Source of the DNA: Euleptes europaea
Taxonomy: Eukaryota > Chordata > Lepidosauria > Squamata > Sphaerodactylidae
Assembly (NCBI RefSeq): GCF_029931775.1
Contig: NC_079325.1
Span: 52,622,286 to 52,686,285, forward strand
Reading direction: 5' to 3'
DNA: 64,000 bases
The position numbers and the translations under genes were made by a program. The notes beneath the pieces are model-generated. The model saw nothing but the letters and a program-made list of their open reading frames with translations, did no database searches and was not told where the DNA came from. Numbering within the stretch: position 1 is the stretch's first letter; each line of letters begins with the position of its first letter. This document shows positions 12,001 through 21,089 of this stretch, in pieces.

Positions 12001-15000
12001 TTTCTAGTCAAAACGGCAGAGACAAGAATTTGAAATCAATCTTAATTTCAAAAAAGCTGGCTGCTTTCCTTCCCAGTCAGCCCCTAACAACAAACATAGT
12101 TATGCATGGGCCTTTAAAGATGTGGTGGGCTTAGTAATTTGCGTACACACATTGGCAAGGCTGGCCCTAAAAGCTTGTATTATTGTACTCTGATGTCTAA
12201 ACACTCAGAATTAATATGCAGACCTAGCCAGAGTCCCTGGCCTTCAAGAACAACTGCTCCAATTGAGGAAAGGTCACCCCAGCGAGTACGCTGCCCCAAC
12301 CTGAAGTACTGACTTAGTGGCTCAGTGGTAGAACAACTGCTTGGCATGCAGAAGGTTTCAGGTTCAATCCCTGGCATCTCCAGGTAAAGGGACTAGGCAA
12401 GTAGGTGGTGTGAAAGACCTCTGCCAGAGACCCTGGAGAGCCCCTGCCGGTCTGAGTAGACAGTACTGACTTGGATGGACCAAGGGTCTTATTCAGTATA
12501 AGGCAACTTCATGTGTTCATGTGTCCACCAAAGGGCCAAACTAGATGTTACAGCTGCCACAAGTCAGCCAGTTGGGATTCCCAGACCCATTCAACAGAGG
12601 AACTTGACACTGGGGAACTAATGCTGTCCCCAAGTGCTCCAGGGCGCAGTTTGTCTCGGGAACACGTTGTAGGTAGAATTGACAACTCTGGGTCGGGAAA
12701 TACCTGGAGATTTTGGGATGGAACCTGAGGAGGGCGGGATTTGGTATGGGGAGGGACTTCAATGGGGTATAATGCCATAGAGTCCACCTTTCACAGTGGC
12801 CATGTTCTCCAGTTGAACTGATCTCTGTGGCCTGGAGATCAGCTGTAATAGAGGGAGATCTCCAGCTACCATCTGGAGGCTGGCAACACTATGCTGAGGA
12901 GGAGCTGTACAATATATCTTAGCCAAAATATCTATGTGTAAGCAAGACGGGGGGAAATAAGCAACTGGAGCAAAAGAAGTGGTGGGGTGCCCTCTGCTAC
13001 TTTTTGGAACTTGAAATCCTCTACAGAATCAGTAAGGACTGAATTAAACTGGCTAGGAAATATAAATATTGTACACATTCGGGTGGGAAGGAAAATTTAG
13101 ATATAGCTAAGTCATATGTACAGAACAAATATTAGTTCAGGTAGTTGATAGTTTGGATTAGTACTTTGTATTAGTGCCTTGGATTAGGTACTTTGCATTT
13201 TATAAAGAAATGGCAGCTTAAATAAATTATGGTTTTAAAAAACGTGCAATGACAAGCTGCATTTAAAGAATGTGAGAGCCAGCGTGGTGTAGTGGTTAAC
13301 AGCGGTGGTTTGGAGAAGTGGACTCTGATCTTGAGAACTGGGTTTGATTCCCCACTCTCTACATGAGCAGCAGAGGATAATCTGGTGAACTGGATTTGTT
13401 TCCTCACTCCTACACATGAAGCCAGCTGGGTGACCTTGGACTAGTCACAGCTCTTTTAGAGTTCCGTCAGCCCCCACCTACCTCACAGGGTGTCTGTTGT
13501 GGGGAGGGGAAGGGAAAGTGAATGTAAGCCAGTTTGAGTCTTCCTTTAGTAGTAGAGAAAGTCGGCATATAAAAACTAACTCTTCTTCTTTTAGAAGTGG
13601 AACATTTGTTATTTAAAACGTGGCAAGTTGGCAACAGGTGCCACCCCACCCCCATCCAAGAAATGGCAGCACTCCAAATTTCACCCTCCTGACCAGCCCA
13701 ATTCAGCCCACCCAAGATTCCCCCAAGCTCAGGGTGGCTCTCTTGAAGATTGAGGGACCTTGATTATGCTGATGGATGCAATCCTATGAACACACTCAAG
13801 AGTGTCATTCGATAAAGTGGGACTTGCTTCTAAGTAAATGCATCTAGGAATATATTTAGAAAGCTGGGGAAAATGGCCCCTTTAGCAAAAATGCAAGATG
13901 TAAAATGGACCTTTGGCTCCCTTTTAAACAAGTTCACTAAGTAGGGCTGCCAGCTTCAGGTTGGGAAATTCCTGGAAATTCAGGGGTGGAGCCTGAGGTG
14001 GGCGGGGTTTTGAGAGTGGCCCTCAGCAAGGTATAAGGCCAGAGAATCCATCCTCCAAAACGGCCATTTTTCTCCAGGGGAACAATCTAGAGATCAGTTG
14101 TAATTTCAGGAAATCTCCATGCCTGACCTGGAGGCTGGTAACCGTATCACTAAGAAAAACGGTCATTGTTATGAAGGAAAAGCTGTTGAGCCTTCAACTG
14201 ATATGTTTCCGATGAGTAATTCAGAGATGCTGAAACGCATGCTAACTCTTGCCTGGGAGTAAACCGCATTGAGTAGACATGGAAGGATTCTAAATAGGCC
14301 TGCATAGGATGGCTCTCTTGAACTAGTAAGAAGTTTGCAAAAATTTGTGTTGTCTATGAGGAAATCACCCTTTGTTTCTTGAAGCCCTGCCTGGAAACCT
14401 GTTGCAGCCCCACTTGGCAAGGAAGGCAGCCCAGGGCTTTGGCCTCTCCCTCCTTCTCTGAGCATACCTAAGAATCCTTTGGGTGACAGAGGTGGTGAAT
14501 CGCGAGATGCTTTTTCCACCAGAGGGTCCAGATGTTTTGTGCCTGGTGGGACGCAGTCTTCTTTCCAGTCACCAGAACAGAAGAGAGGAAGGGATTTCAG
14601 TATTGACGAATGAACCTCTTGCATGGCTGGGAAAGAAGAACAAGTATTAGAGGAAAGTGCCACAGTCGCACCTGTCTCTGAATTATGGGATTCTTCATAC
14701 TCTTCACCAGTGGTTCCCAAACATTTTGAGTCATGGAACACTTTTCAGGAGAGAAATTCTTCATGGAGCACTAATTTTCACCTAGCACCTATAAACTAAA
14801 CCGGATGACAGTAGTATTGACGATGGAAGGTAGTTTAAGCATTTGGACATGTTAAACATCAAGTTTTATTTCACTCCAAAAAATTATTTTCTGCACCAAT
14901 TTCTACTTGATACTTACCTACACATAGTTCATGGCTGGAAAAATTCACAATTTTGAGATCTTGTCACATTTATTTTATTTATTTTTCTTTCCAATCTCTT

Positions 15001-18000
15001 CATGGAGCACTAGGAGATGTTTTGCGAAGCACCAAGTGCTCCGTGAAGCACAGTTTGGGAACCGCTACTCTACACCATTCAGGTTTGCCCGCTGGTCCCC
15101 TGTACCTTTCACAGTGGTTTGATCAGCAGAAATCAGAAAGCAAAGCTTTTCCCGGCCAGGAGCTAAACCTGATTGTTACTGTTTGCTGCAGATCATAGCG
15201 CTGGTTGAAAAGTTGGCTACCCTAATGCTAAGGAGCTAGACAAAATTCTTAAGTGTAAGGATGTGTCACTGGCAACCAAGATCAAGTTCATTCATGCCAT
15301 AGTATTCCCTATTACTATGTATGGGTGTGAAAGCTGGACAATGAAGAAAGCTGATAGGAAGCAAGCAGATACCTTTGAAATGTAGTGTTGGAGGACAGTG
15401 TTACGGATACCCTGGACTGCCAAAAACCAAATCATCGGGTTATAGATCAAAGCAAGCCTCAAAGACTTCTGCTTGAGGTCCTGGAGAGCAGCTGCCGGTC
15501 AGAGTAGACAATACTGACTTGGATGGACCAACGGTCTGGTTCAGTATAAGGCAGCTTCATGTATTCATGTGTTTGGTGGGTGACACGAGAGAGGGCCTTT
15601 TCAGTGGCAGCCCCACGATTATGGAAGAACCTCCCCCAGGGAGGCACCCTCACTTTTGATCTTTAGGAGGCAGCTGAACACGGTTTTGAGGACCACATTT
15701 GATTAATTTACTAGCAGTCCTAAATTTTGTTTTTTAATGTATTTTATCTGTGTTATAAAGCCACCTTGAGCTCCGTATGGAAGAAAGGCGGCAAATAAAT
15801 GTTTAAAATAAAACAATAAAATAAATAACTAAAATGACCAGCTGTGAAGTACACTTTTTTCCTGGTGGATCAAGCCCTTTGTTAATTACCGGGAGGCACA
15901 AGTACTATTTAGATGTTTGATCTCTTGCACGGTAAGTTTTGGGTCCAGCAAATTCCATCTCTCCCTCTCCCCAAGTCTCTCCATGTCTCACCTTCGGCCA
16001 GCTCACTCCCAAACACAACGGCCTTCGACTGGGAGATGCTGATGCAGTGCACCAACGATTCCTTCCGCACGTGGGAGTTCACGAGAGCCGCCTCCACTCC
16101 GATCTTGGCCATGCCGAGCCACAAGCCGACGTACTTGTTGCACGATTCCATGAACAAGGTCACCACATCCCCGGAGCGTAAGCCCTGCCCGTACAAGAAG
16201 TTGGCCACTTTGTTAGAGTACTCATCAAGGTCCCGGAAGGTCCAAGACTCTCCTGTTCCTTGGAAAATGAGAGCCACTTTCTCCGGATGTCTCTGCATGG
16301 TATCCTGGAACAGCTTGGGGATGGTGTATTTCTGTCTCACGTACCACCAGACCCTCATTCGAGTCCACATGACGATGAGCCCCGTGCTGGCAAAACAGAG
16401 TAGAGGGTAAGGTAAGAGGCCTGCCAGCAAAGCTCCCACCAAAGAAAACTGAAGTTGCTTTTACTTTTCCCTCCTGACTGTTGCAGGTTACAATCTGAGA
16501 GCCTGTCCAGAATTGTGAGATGGGGGGAACTGGGAAACCCCCCCAACACCCCCCCCGTCTCCTTCTGGATTCTACAAATTCTCAAGAGCTTGAGCAGGAT
16601 GATTCCCCCTCCCAGCGTGGTGAGCTGGGAGCCAGCGTGGTGTAGTGGTTAAGAGCAGTAGTTTGGAGCGGTGGACTCTGATCTGGAGAACTGGTTTGAT
16701 TCCCCACTCCTCCGCATGAGCAGTGGAGGCTAATCTGGTGAACTGGATTTGTCTCCCCACTCCTACACATGAGAGGTGGACTCTGGTCTGGAGAACCGGG
16801 TTTGATTCCCCACTCCTCCACATGAGAAGCGGACGCTAATCTGATGAACCGGGTTGGTTTTCCCACTCCTCCACATGAAGCCAGCTGGGTGACCTTGGGC
16901 TAGTCACAGCTCTCTTAGAGCTCTCTCAGCCCCACCTACCTCACAGGGTGTCTGTTGAGGGGAGGGGAAGGGAAGGCGATCGTAAGCTGGTATGATTCTT
17001 CCTTAAGTGGTAGAGAAAGTCAGCATATAAAAACTAACTCTTCTTCTTCTCCCCCTGCCCCAGTTTGCTTTTCCCTAACTCTCAGCTGCTCTCAACATTC
17101 CATACCCCTTGGAGCGAACTCATCCTCATCAGGTGTTTTTTAGGGGCTCCTCTTCTCCTTTTTGTAAATTACCAAAGTCATCTTTTTCTGCATACCTAGG
17201 GAGTCTCCCTGACTATACAGAAACCCCTTTCTTGTCTGAGGGTGGGCTTGCTTTTACTTTATTGGCCTGGGGCTGCCATTAAATACAGTGATCACCTGGA
17301 CGAGGACCATTATACATTCAGTGCACATACCTAGCTCCTTCGAGCCATATGGAGCGCCCAGGCCAGCTCCTGCTAAGCACCCAGTCTCCCCCCCAAACCT
17401 GACAGCTTCCCACATTCAACTCCCTGTCAGATGCTGCTTTGTATAACAGAAACTGTGAGGTCGTTCTGGTTTTAAGGGAACTGCCCTTACTTTTAAAGAG
17501 TTTCTGTCTCTCCTTTTTCACATAACAGAAATCACCCTGTCTGGCACTGCCTTTCCTATCGGCTGCTGATCATATCCCAAAAGATACCAACTGCTTCCTA
17601 TATATTAAGTCTCCCCCAGGTTTGGGGTTTTTTCCCTCTCAAGAACTGGTTCTGCCAGATCAGAGGTAGTTTCTTGGCACTGGATCAGGCAAATTGCCAG
17701 TTCAGATTGCAATCTGGCTGGCAACACTGCAGGCATCATCTGAAGTACAAAGTGCAATCTGGCATGAAAGAGTGCACCAAATGAGACTCAGAACTTTGCC
17801 TAAGAAAGCTCCTGCCTTCTCTACAGGGCCACATCATACATTACAAAGCAACAAGTCCACAGTTTCTGTACAGCATACAATCAGACACACCTTTACACAC
17901 ACCCATCACAGCTGCAGGTTACATTTTTAGATCTACACTTAAAAAAAAAAGTAGCACGTGAAGTGGTTCTGAATAGACATATAGTTTGGCCTAGCAGAGT

Positions 18001-19875
18001 ATCGAAAACATAGGCAGATTTCTCATGTGCCTCTAAAAGTGCTTTTGAAGTGCTCTCTCCCATTGTTAGTATGCACATGTAAAAGGCAGGAAGTCTCTTT
18101 CACATGCTCTGCCAGCAAGAAGGTGGGTTTACAATTTGCATTTAAACTTTCCTGTCTGTTCCATGCATCCTATGAACAGATGCATCCTTTTACGCAGCAT
18201 TTTTTGAAACAATATCTCTAGACCAGCATCTCTTCCATAGAGTTGTACATACATTTAAGAGGCTCCCCCCCTTATTTTAACCTCTCCTGATTCAGAAGCA
18301 TTGGGGACCCTCAGTCAGTTTCACTGGGAAAGCTTAAATTAAGTCTGGGAAGATGATAAGTATATCTGTTTTGTTTCAACTGAGGAAAAAGGTGACATCA
18401 ACACAAGGTACAAGGAGGAAAATGAGCCTGACCAGTCTTTGCAGAGTCTTAAGAAGGGCCTGCTTTCTTGGGAAGCCACATTAGGAAGGACAGAAGGTGC
18501 GCACAAAATGTTAAGTCCCAGCTTAAAGACTGGGGCTGTTACCGCACTAGGTATTCCCAGCGATGTATTAAGAGTCTGAAAATGTTACAAAAAATACTGT
18601 TCGCACTTTCTATGTACTCCCACCGATGTAGTAAGAGTTTGAAACTGTTATAAAAAATACTGTTGGCACTTTGTTTGGCCCCTTTAGCTGTGAAGGCGTC
18701 TTCCAACCATTTTTTAGCCGTGGCATCCAAAAACCCTTTTAAAGCGATGTTTTTTATAACTTCTTCAAACTCTTGATACATCGCTGGGAATACCTAGTGC
18801 GGTAATGACCCGGGTATACAAATTCGATGCCCCAATGGACAGAACACAGATTCTAAAATCGGGAACTGCTCCTTGGTTTAAACTTTTCAAAACTGACCAT
18901 CTTAGAGCTTCTTAGGGGGTTATCGCACTTTGTATTCCCAGCGATGTATTAAGAGTTTGAAAATGTTATAAAAAACATCGCTTTAAAAGGGTTTTTGGAT
19001 ACCACGGTTTATAAATGGTTGGAAGACGTCTTCACAGCTAAAGGGGCCAAACAAAGAGCGAACAGTATTTTTTATAATATTTTCAAACTCTTAATACATC
19101 GCTGGGAATACAAGTGCGGTAACAGCCTTTTTTACCCAACATACCAAATCCAAAGCTTAGAGCAGCCTTTAAGTCCCTACCGTTTCAGACAATGCCAACG
19201 GCTGTCGTGACAGGGCATTATTGCCAAATTCCCAAAGATCAACATTTTTTCATCTGAGGAATGTCTGCTCTGGAGGACTTATACCACTACTTATTTGAAT
19301 GCCCTCTATATGTGGAACCCAGGGTTAAATTTCTTGCTGGGTTGGTTTCTGGCCTAAACACTTGTCCTAGTGCTGAGAAATTAGTCTTTTTGTTAAAAGA
19401 CTCTGATGGGTTTGTTTCTTATAGGACTTCCCTGTATGCTCTGGCGGCAAAGAAAATAAGGTCCAATATGGTTGCTAAGAGAGCTGACCCTTCAAGTTGA
19501 TTTTAATGGTTGCTAGGCCTCATTGGCCGATTGGGACACTGCCACAATTTTTAGCTATTAATTGTTCTGTATGCATCAATTTAGCATAGTTTTATTATGC
19601 ATATTTATTATCAATCTAGCAATTTTTTAACCTAGTATCTTCCTTCTATTATGTATTTGTTGTATTGTTGACATGTTTGTGTCTATATGCAAATAAAACT
19701 ATTTATTCACTTACGTTACGTCCCGACGCCCCGTTTTGATGACTATACGAAGGAATCGCCATCCACCAGACCCCAAGTAGAAGATCAAGAGGGCTGGAAT
19801 CACTTGGAGCCAAGGAAGACCCAAGACAAGCCGAAAAATTACAAAGAGCAGGAGGAGAGCAACCAAATGCAACAT
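2858..19875 (-). CDS. SLC27A4: SLC27A4, coding part in window (7 exons, 3' end off the left edge)
   Basis: Encodes fatty acid transport protein 4, a membrane-bound acyl-CoA synthetase (ER and related membranes) that activates long- and very-long-chain fatty acids with ATP and CoA and so drives their uptake; important in gut and skin lipid metabolism in mammals. Join: 19715-19875, 15992-16386, 14468-14626, 11751-11820, 9977-10068, 3927-4036, 2858-3067. All junctions are GT-AG and the phases agree, giving exactly 1197 nt or 399 codons of an expected ~643. Order: hydrophobic N-terminal segment (residues ~2-36) ending [10 protein letters not shown], then a cytosolic adenylate-forming domain with the P-loop-like signature [10 protein letters not shown] (~245-254) and EFYGATE near the end. 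The C-terminal acyl-CoA synthetase part (FRWKGENV region) is not in the window. Over the N-terminus, exon 3 and exon 4 the residues resemble FATP4 more than FATP1, and COQ4 next door supports FATP4. The reading frame looks intact. Confidence 0.97.
3927..4036 (-). CDS. SLC27A4: SLC27A4 exon 7
   Basis: 110-nt exon; acceptor TTTCTAG, donor GTAAGG. Encodes [20 protein letters not shown], then [17 protein letters not shown]. Nearly invariant in FATP1 and FATP4. Ends in phase 0. Confidence 0.97.
4110..4680 (-). mobile_element. CR1-clade LINE 3' fragments, partly duplicated
   Basis: Minus strand carries the end of a LINE ORF2 and its 3' UTR. The 3' UTR piece (…CAGCAGTCTGTTCACACAGTGG… on the plus strand) occurs twice in tandem, at about 4118-4262 and 4285-4440, with ~90% identity. 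The second unit continues into the ORF2 end. Confidence 0.7.
5111..5522 (-). repeat. tRNA-derived SINE B, split by a hAT element
   Basis: Head on the right (GAGCCACAG at 5505-5513 is the reverse of the A-box start), body CATCACCTACTACC and TCAGTATTGTCT, tail ATACTGAAT at 5132-5140. The transposon at 5160-5350 splits the element. Confidence 0.85.
5160..5350 (-). mobile_element. hAT-type MITE (TAGGGTTGCCA family), insertion in SINE B
   Basis: Non-autonomous, 191 bp, ends TAGGGTTGTCA / TGGCAACCCTA. Flanks TCCATCAA (5152-5159) and TCCATCCA (5351-5358) form an 8-bp target-site duplication with one mismatch; unbroken SINE B copies have this octamer once, so the empty site is known. Inside: GGAGATCTCC, CTGATCTCCAG-like and GGCCGCTTTGGCAATTGGAC shared with all copies. 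No coding capacity. Confidence 0.9.
5523..6320. other. AT-rich intron block, possible LINE 3' region
   Basis: 5790-6160 resembles the A/T-rich 3' part of the L1-like element near 52.6 kb, but no coding remnant is readable. Rest unassigned. Confidence 0.3.
6533..6745 (+). repeat. tRNA-derived SINE B
   Basis: Reference copy. Head GGGGCTATGGCTGAGTGGTA and B box GGTTCAATCCC, with TGCAGAAGGTCCC between; then GAGACCCTGAGGAGC, GACCTCGATGGACCAATGGT and a final GTGTAAGGCAGCTTCCTGTG. About 210 bp. The tRNA-like head is degenerate, so it is not a working tRNA. Confidence 0.85.
7640..7860 (+). mobile_element. RTE-BovB LINE 3' end
   Basis: Reads as the degraded C-terminal end of BovB ORF2 and its 3' terminus: GAGATGGACTGACTC, GTTGGAAGTGACTTGACAGC and a (ACACAC)n tail. 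Too short and broken to be active. Confidence 0.8.
7862..8660. other. SLC27A4 intron 6, unassigned
   Basis: No exon or named repeat. Includes an A-rich/purine run at 8200-8260. Confidence 0.4.
8668..8960 (+). repeat. tRNA-derived SINE C (squamate-type)
   Basis: Head AGAGCCCTGTGGCGCAGAGT, B box GAGTTCGATCCC, body CTTCCATCCTTCCGAGGTTG and GGCAAACCACCCCATAAACA, end TCAGGAATGACCCGGTGCTT. Nearly full length at about 290 bp. Confidence 0.85.
9100..9420 (+). mobile_element. LINE ORF2 C-terminal fragment, clade not assigned
   Basis: A 97-codon open frame (9119-9412) has a CPCSS...[11 protein letters not shown] zinc-knuckle-like segment typical of the end of several LINE reverse-transcriptase ORFs. 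The same family occurs near 18.8-19.7 kb. 5' truncated. Confidence 0.6.
9755..9960 (-). repeat. tRNA-derived SINE B
   Basis: Reversed copy: ACACCATGAAGCTGCCTTAC on the left is the element end; CTTCAGCATGCCAAGCAG on the right is the head. It ends close to exon 6 of SLC27A4 (9977). Confidence 0.8.
9977..10068 (-). CDS. SLC27A4: SLC27A4 exon 6
   Basis: 92-nt exon; acceptor TGTATTCCAG, donor GTAAGT. Encodes [31 protein letters not shown]. The DCLPLYH motif is a conserved core strand and turn of the family. Confidence 0.96.
10660..11031 (+). mobile_element. hAT MITE interrupted by a CR1 tail
   Basis: Left part 10660-10740 (CCTGGAGATTTGGGGGTGGA) and right part 10908-11031 (ending GGTTGGCAATCCTA). 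The gap holds a CR1 3' end. Diverged copy. Confidence 0.75.
10741..10907 (+). mobile_element. CR1 LINE 3' tail
   Basis: Contains CCTGCATTGTTCAGGGGGGT, GGACTAGATGACCCTGGTGG and ends TCCAACTCTATGATATAGTG; the ATTCTATGAT-type terminus is typical of CR1. Inserted in the surrounding hAT copy. Confidence 0.85.
11157..11257 (+). mobile_element. hAT MITE, 5' half
   Basis: Starts TAGGGTTGTCAGC, runs through GAAATACCTGGAGA and GGGACTTCAATGGGG, then breaks into a reversed SINE A tail fragment (about 11258-11305). Confidence 0.7.
11438..11660 (+). repeat. 5S rRNA-derived SINE, diverged
   Basis: TAGCCTGATCTTGTCAGAGC and TTGGCCATGGTTAGTACTGG GATGGGATACC correspond to the 5S rRNA internal promoter region, followed by GGCAATGGT-AACCACC and a CTTGAC-ending tail. 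Confidence 0.75.
11751..11820 (-). CDS. SLC27A4: SLC27A4 exon 5 (AMP-binding signature)
   Basis: 70-nt exon; acceptor ending CTTCTAG, strong donor GTAAGT. Encodes [20 protein letters not shown] then VHC. This is the ATP/AMP-binding signature of adenylate-forming enzymes; the Lys that follows Pro and the SGTTG loop are intact. M replaces the usual L in TGLPK, a conservative change. Confidence 0.97.
12305..12520 (+). repeat. tRNA-derived SINE B
   Basis: Well preserved: GCTCAGTGGTAGAACAACTG, B box GGTTCAATCCC, GTCTGAGTAGACAGTACTGA, ends CAGTATAAGGCAACTTCATG. Confidence 0.85.
12671..12893 (+). mobile_element. hAT MITE
   Basis: Full length but diverged ends (TAGAATTGACA / TGGCAACACTA). Internal GAAATACCTGGAGATTTTGG and GGGACTTCAATGGGGTATAA conserved. 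Confidence 0.75.
13274..13590 (+). repeat. tRNA-derived SINE A
   Basis: Full length; GAGAGCCAGCGTGGTGTAGT head and TCTTCTTCTTT tail. Confidence 0.85.
13943..14150 (+). mobile_element. hAT MITE
   Basis: TAGGGCTGCCAGC at left, GGAGGCTGGTAACCGTA at right; both ends present. Confidence 0.75.
14468..14626 (-). CDS. SLC27A4: SLC27A4 exon 4
   Basis: 159-nt exon; acceptor TTTCCCAG, donor GTATGC. Encodes [20 protein letters not shown], then HLDPLVEKA and SPKGFL. The LFCSGDW...[10 protein letters not shown] run resembles FATP4 (LFCSGSWEP...PPSTEHLDPL) more than FATP1. This is the most divergent stretch of the protein. Confidence 0.94.
14708..15067. mobile_element. hAT element (CAGTGGTTCCCAAA family) with 8-bp TSD
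   Basis: Terminal inverted repeats CAGTGGTTCCCAAAC / GTTTGGGAACCGCTA; subterminal TTCATGGAGCACTA occurs near both ends. Flanks CTCTTCAC (14700-14707) and CTCTACAC (15068-15075) match at 7 of 8 bases. 360 bp, non-autonomous, lies 82 bp from SLC27A4 exon 4 in the upstream intron. Confidence 0.85.
15220..15455 (+). mobile_element. RTE-BovB LINE ORF2 fragment
   Basis: Reads [20 protein letters not shown] and [16 protein letters not shown], a hallmark C-terminal stretch of BovB reverse transcriptase, then [13 protein letters not shown] after an in-frame stop. Degraded. Confidence 0.85.
15468..15577 (+). repeat. SINE B, 3' half
   Basis: GAGAGCAGCTGCCGGTCAGA to AAGGCAGCTTCATGTATTCA; head missing. 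Confidence 0.75.
15578..15835 (+). mobile_element. L2-like LINE 3' end
   Basis: Coding remnant with [15 protein letters not shown] followed by a 3' UTR ending CCTTGAGCTCCGTATGGAAG, AAAGGCGGCAAATAAATG and (AAAATAA)n. Pattern typical of L2-type elements in reptiles; clade not certain. Confidence 0.6.
15992..16386 (-). CDS. SLC27A4: SLC27A4 exon 3
   Basis: 395-nt exon; acceptor TTTTGCCAG, donor GTGAGA. It encodes the linker after the membrane anchor and the start of the adenylate-forming domain, including [35 protein letters not shown] and [10 protein letters not shown], all family-conserved. It splits a codon at each end (joins give T and A). Confidence 0.97.
16628..17050 (+). repeat. SINE A with internal duplication
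   Basis: Longer than the family because the GTGGACTCTG...CTCCACATGAG segment is repeated (about 16671-16760 and 16777-16850). Tail CTCTTCTTCTTC. Confidence 0.8.
17060..18530. other. SLC27A4 intron 2, unassigned
   Basis: No exon on either strand and no clear member of the repeat families found elsewhere. One poly-A run at 17940-17951. Confidence 0.45.
18535..18807. mobile_element. Palindromic DNA transposon, copy 1
   Basis: Inverted ends GCTGTTACCGCACTAGGTAT / ACCTAGTGCGGTAAT. The arms share CCCAGCGATGT and AAGAGT...TGAAA...TTATAAAAAA. The left arm contains a duplicated ~64-bp segment (two CACTTT-ended units). Family not assigned; no coding sequence. Confidence 0.75.
18808..18912 (+). mobile_element. 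LINE fragment between two palindromic elements
   Basis: Short sequence that appears to belong to the LINE continuing at 19128; assignment by position and composition only. Confidence 0.35.
18917..19127. mobile_element. Palindromic DNA transposon, copy 2 (inverted)
   Basis: Same family as 18535-18807 with its internal part in opposite orientation: GGGTTTTTGGATACCACGG here is the reverse of the CGTGGCATCCAAAAACCC in copy 1. Ends TTATCGCACTT / AAGTGCGGTAACAGCC. No internal duplication; 211 bp. Confidence 0.8.
19128..19700 (+). mobile_element. LINE 3' end, same family as at 9.1 kb
   Basis: An open frame at 19261-19500 contains [14 protein letters not shown] and later YALAAKKI, followed by an A/T-rich 3' UTR ending GCAAATAAAACTATTTATTC next to SLC27A4 exon 2 (19715). 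Confidence 0.6.
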
Positions 19876-19881
19876 CTTGGC
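19715..19881 (-). CDS. SLC27A4: SLC27A4 exon 2 (first coding exon)
   Basis: A pyrimidine-rich acceptor ending CCCTCAG sits six bases before the ATG at 19873-19875, so the exon carries only a 6-nt 5' UTR piece. The ATG has A at -3, a favourable context. It encodes 53 residues beginning [10 protein letters not shown], a hydrophobic membrane anchor, then the conserved LGSGGWRF. The start aligns residue for residue with the human FATP4 start as I remember it. An in-frame upstream ATG at 19933-19935 lies in the intron and is not used. Two GT donors are possible; the one at GTAAGTG after GACGTAAC restores the phase and length of the family. Confidence 0.96.
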
Positions 19882-20279
19882 CTGAGGGAAGAGAAGAAAA
19901 TGCTCTTCAACATGACTCCCCAGCAGAGCCACCAACCCAGAAAACCCAATTTAGATCTATGCTGGACTACGAACAAAGACCCAAGAATAAAAACCAGGGG
20001 GCCTTACGTAGCGAAGGCAACTGCAGTGTTCCAATCCTAGCTTGTGGTTCTCCCACACACGACAACCTTTGGCCTTACAAATGTCTCTCCCTCGCTTCGC
20101 TTCGCTTCAGTTTCGCCAAACAGAGATAACGCTGTTGGGACCATAACCTGAAAAGCAACAAGATAAAAAAAAAATCAGATAAAAGGACGTCCAAGGGCAC
20201 CCCTTGATTACCGATTGTCATTCGATCCTCTGAAACATTGGCGGCTGGTCTCCACCCACACGGGCAAAGGCTGTTGGCA

Positions 20280-20440
20280 TTATATGTGTCCCAGGTGTAA
20301 TTCTTTTTTTTTAATGTTTTAAAAATGTTTTAAGACTCGGACTGTAATTCTTCGATTGTAAGAATCTATTAGTCCATGCTTTCCGTTTTATCATGTTTTG
20401 ACTGGCTAAGTGCCGCAAATAAATTATCTATCTGTTGGCA
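20280..20440 (+). mobile_element. LINE 3' UTR-like fragment
   Basis: AATGTTTTAAAAATGTTTTA and CTAAGTGCCGCAAATAAATT resemble the 3' ends of the L2-like elements here. No coding remnant. Confidence 0.4.
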
Positions 20441-20876
20441 TTATCATTTTATCTAGTTCTGAACCAAGCTATAGAATGTGGATCAAGAAATCTACACAAT
20501 GGAGCTAGACAGAGACAGGGATAGTATTTTACAAGCCTGGGGAAAGCCCCAGGGGTTTGCTTAAAAATGTGAATGATAAAACCCACACCGAGAGGGTGTT
20601 AGATAAACCCCCAAAACATACAAGGAATGCCTGCTTCTTTAAGAAAAAAGTGCCACTGAGCTCTTGTTGTGAGATCTCAGCAGCCATTTTGGGGGTTGCT
20701 AGGCAACCTGCAGTCAACACTGCTACAGATTTAGAGCCTCAGTCACAGCAAGTACGGGGGAGAGACACTAGAAAGGGTAAAAGACAGGAGGGAGGGAAGG
20801 TAATCTTTGAGAGGAAAAGGTAAAGCTCAAGTTGCAAGAGGGGAACAGAAAAAGGTGGGTCAGGAAGGAAAAATTG

Positions 20877-21087
20877 GATTGCCAGCTCTGGGATGGGAAA
20901 TACTTGGAGATTTTGGGGGTGGAGCCTGAAGAGGGAGGGGTTTGGGAGGGGAGGGACTTCCATGCCAGAGTCCACCTTCCAAAGCAGCCATTTTCTCCAG
21001 GTGAACTGATCTGATCTCTGTCGCCTGGAGATCAGTTGCAATAGTGGGAGATCTCCAGACACCACCTGGAGGTTGGCAACCCTAAGG
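20877..21087 (+). mobile_element. hAT MITE
   Basis: Left TTGCCAGCTCTGGGATGGGA, right GGAGGTTGGCAACCCTA. Well preserved; contains ATCTGATCTGATCTCTG, a small local repeat. Confidence 0.8.
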
Positions 21088-21089
21088 CA

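Noticed and set aside
14169-14741. 190-codon minus-strand open frame taken as one gene
   Set aside because: Only 14468-14626 is exon; the rest runs into introns past a good acceptor and donor.
15913-16410. 165-codon plus-strand open frame
   Set aside because: It is the antisense of SLC27A4 exon 3; the minus strand has clear family homology and splice sites.
2858-19875. SLC27A1 (FATP1) as the identity
   Set aside because: Exon 4 and the N-terminus resemble FATP4 more, and COQ4 upstream fits the SLC27A4 locus.
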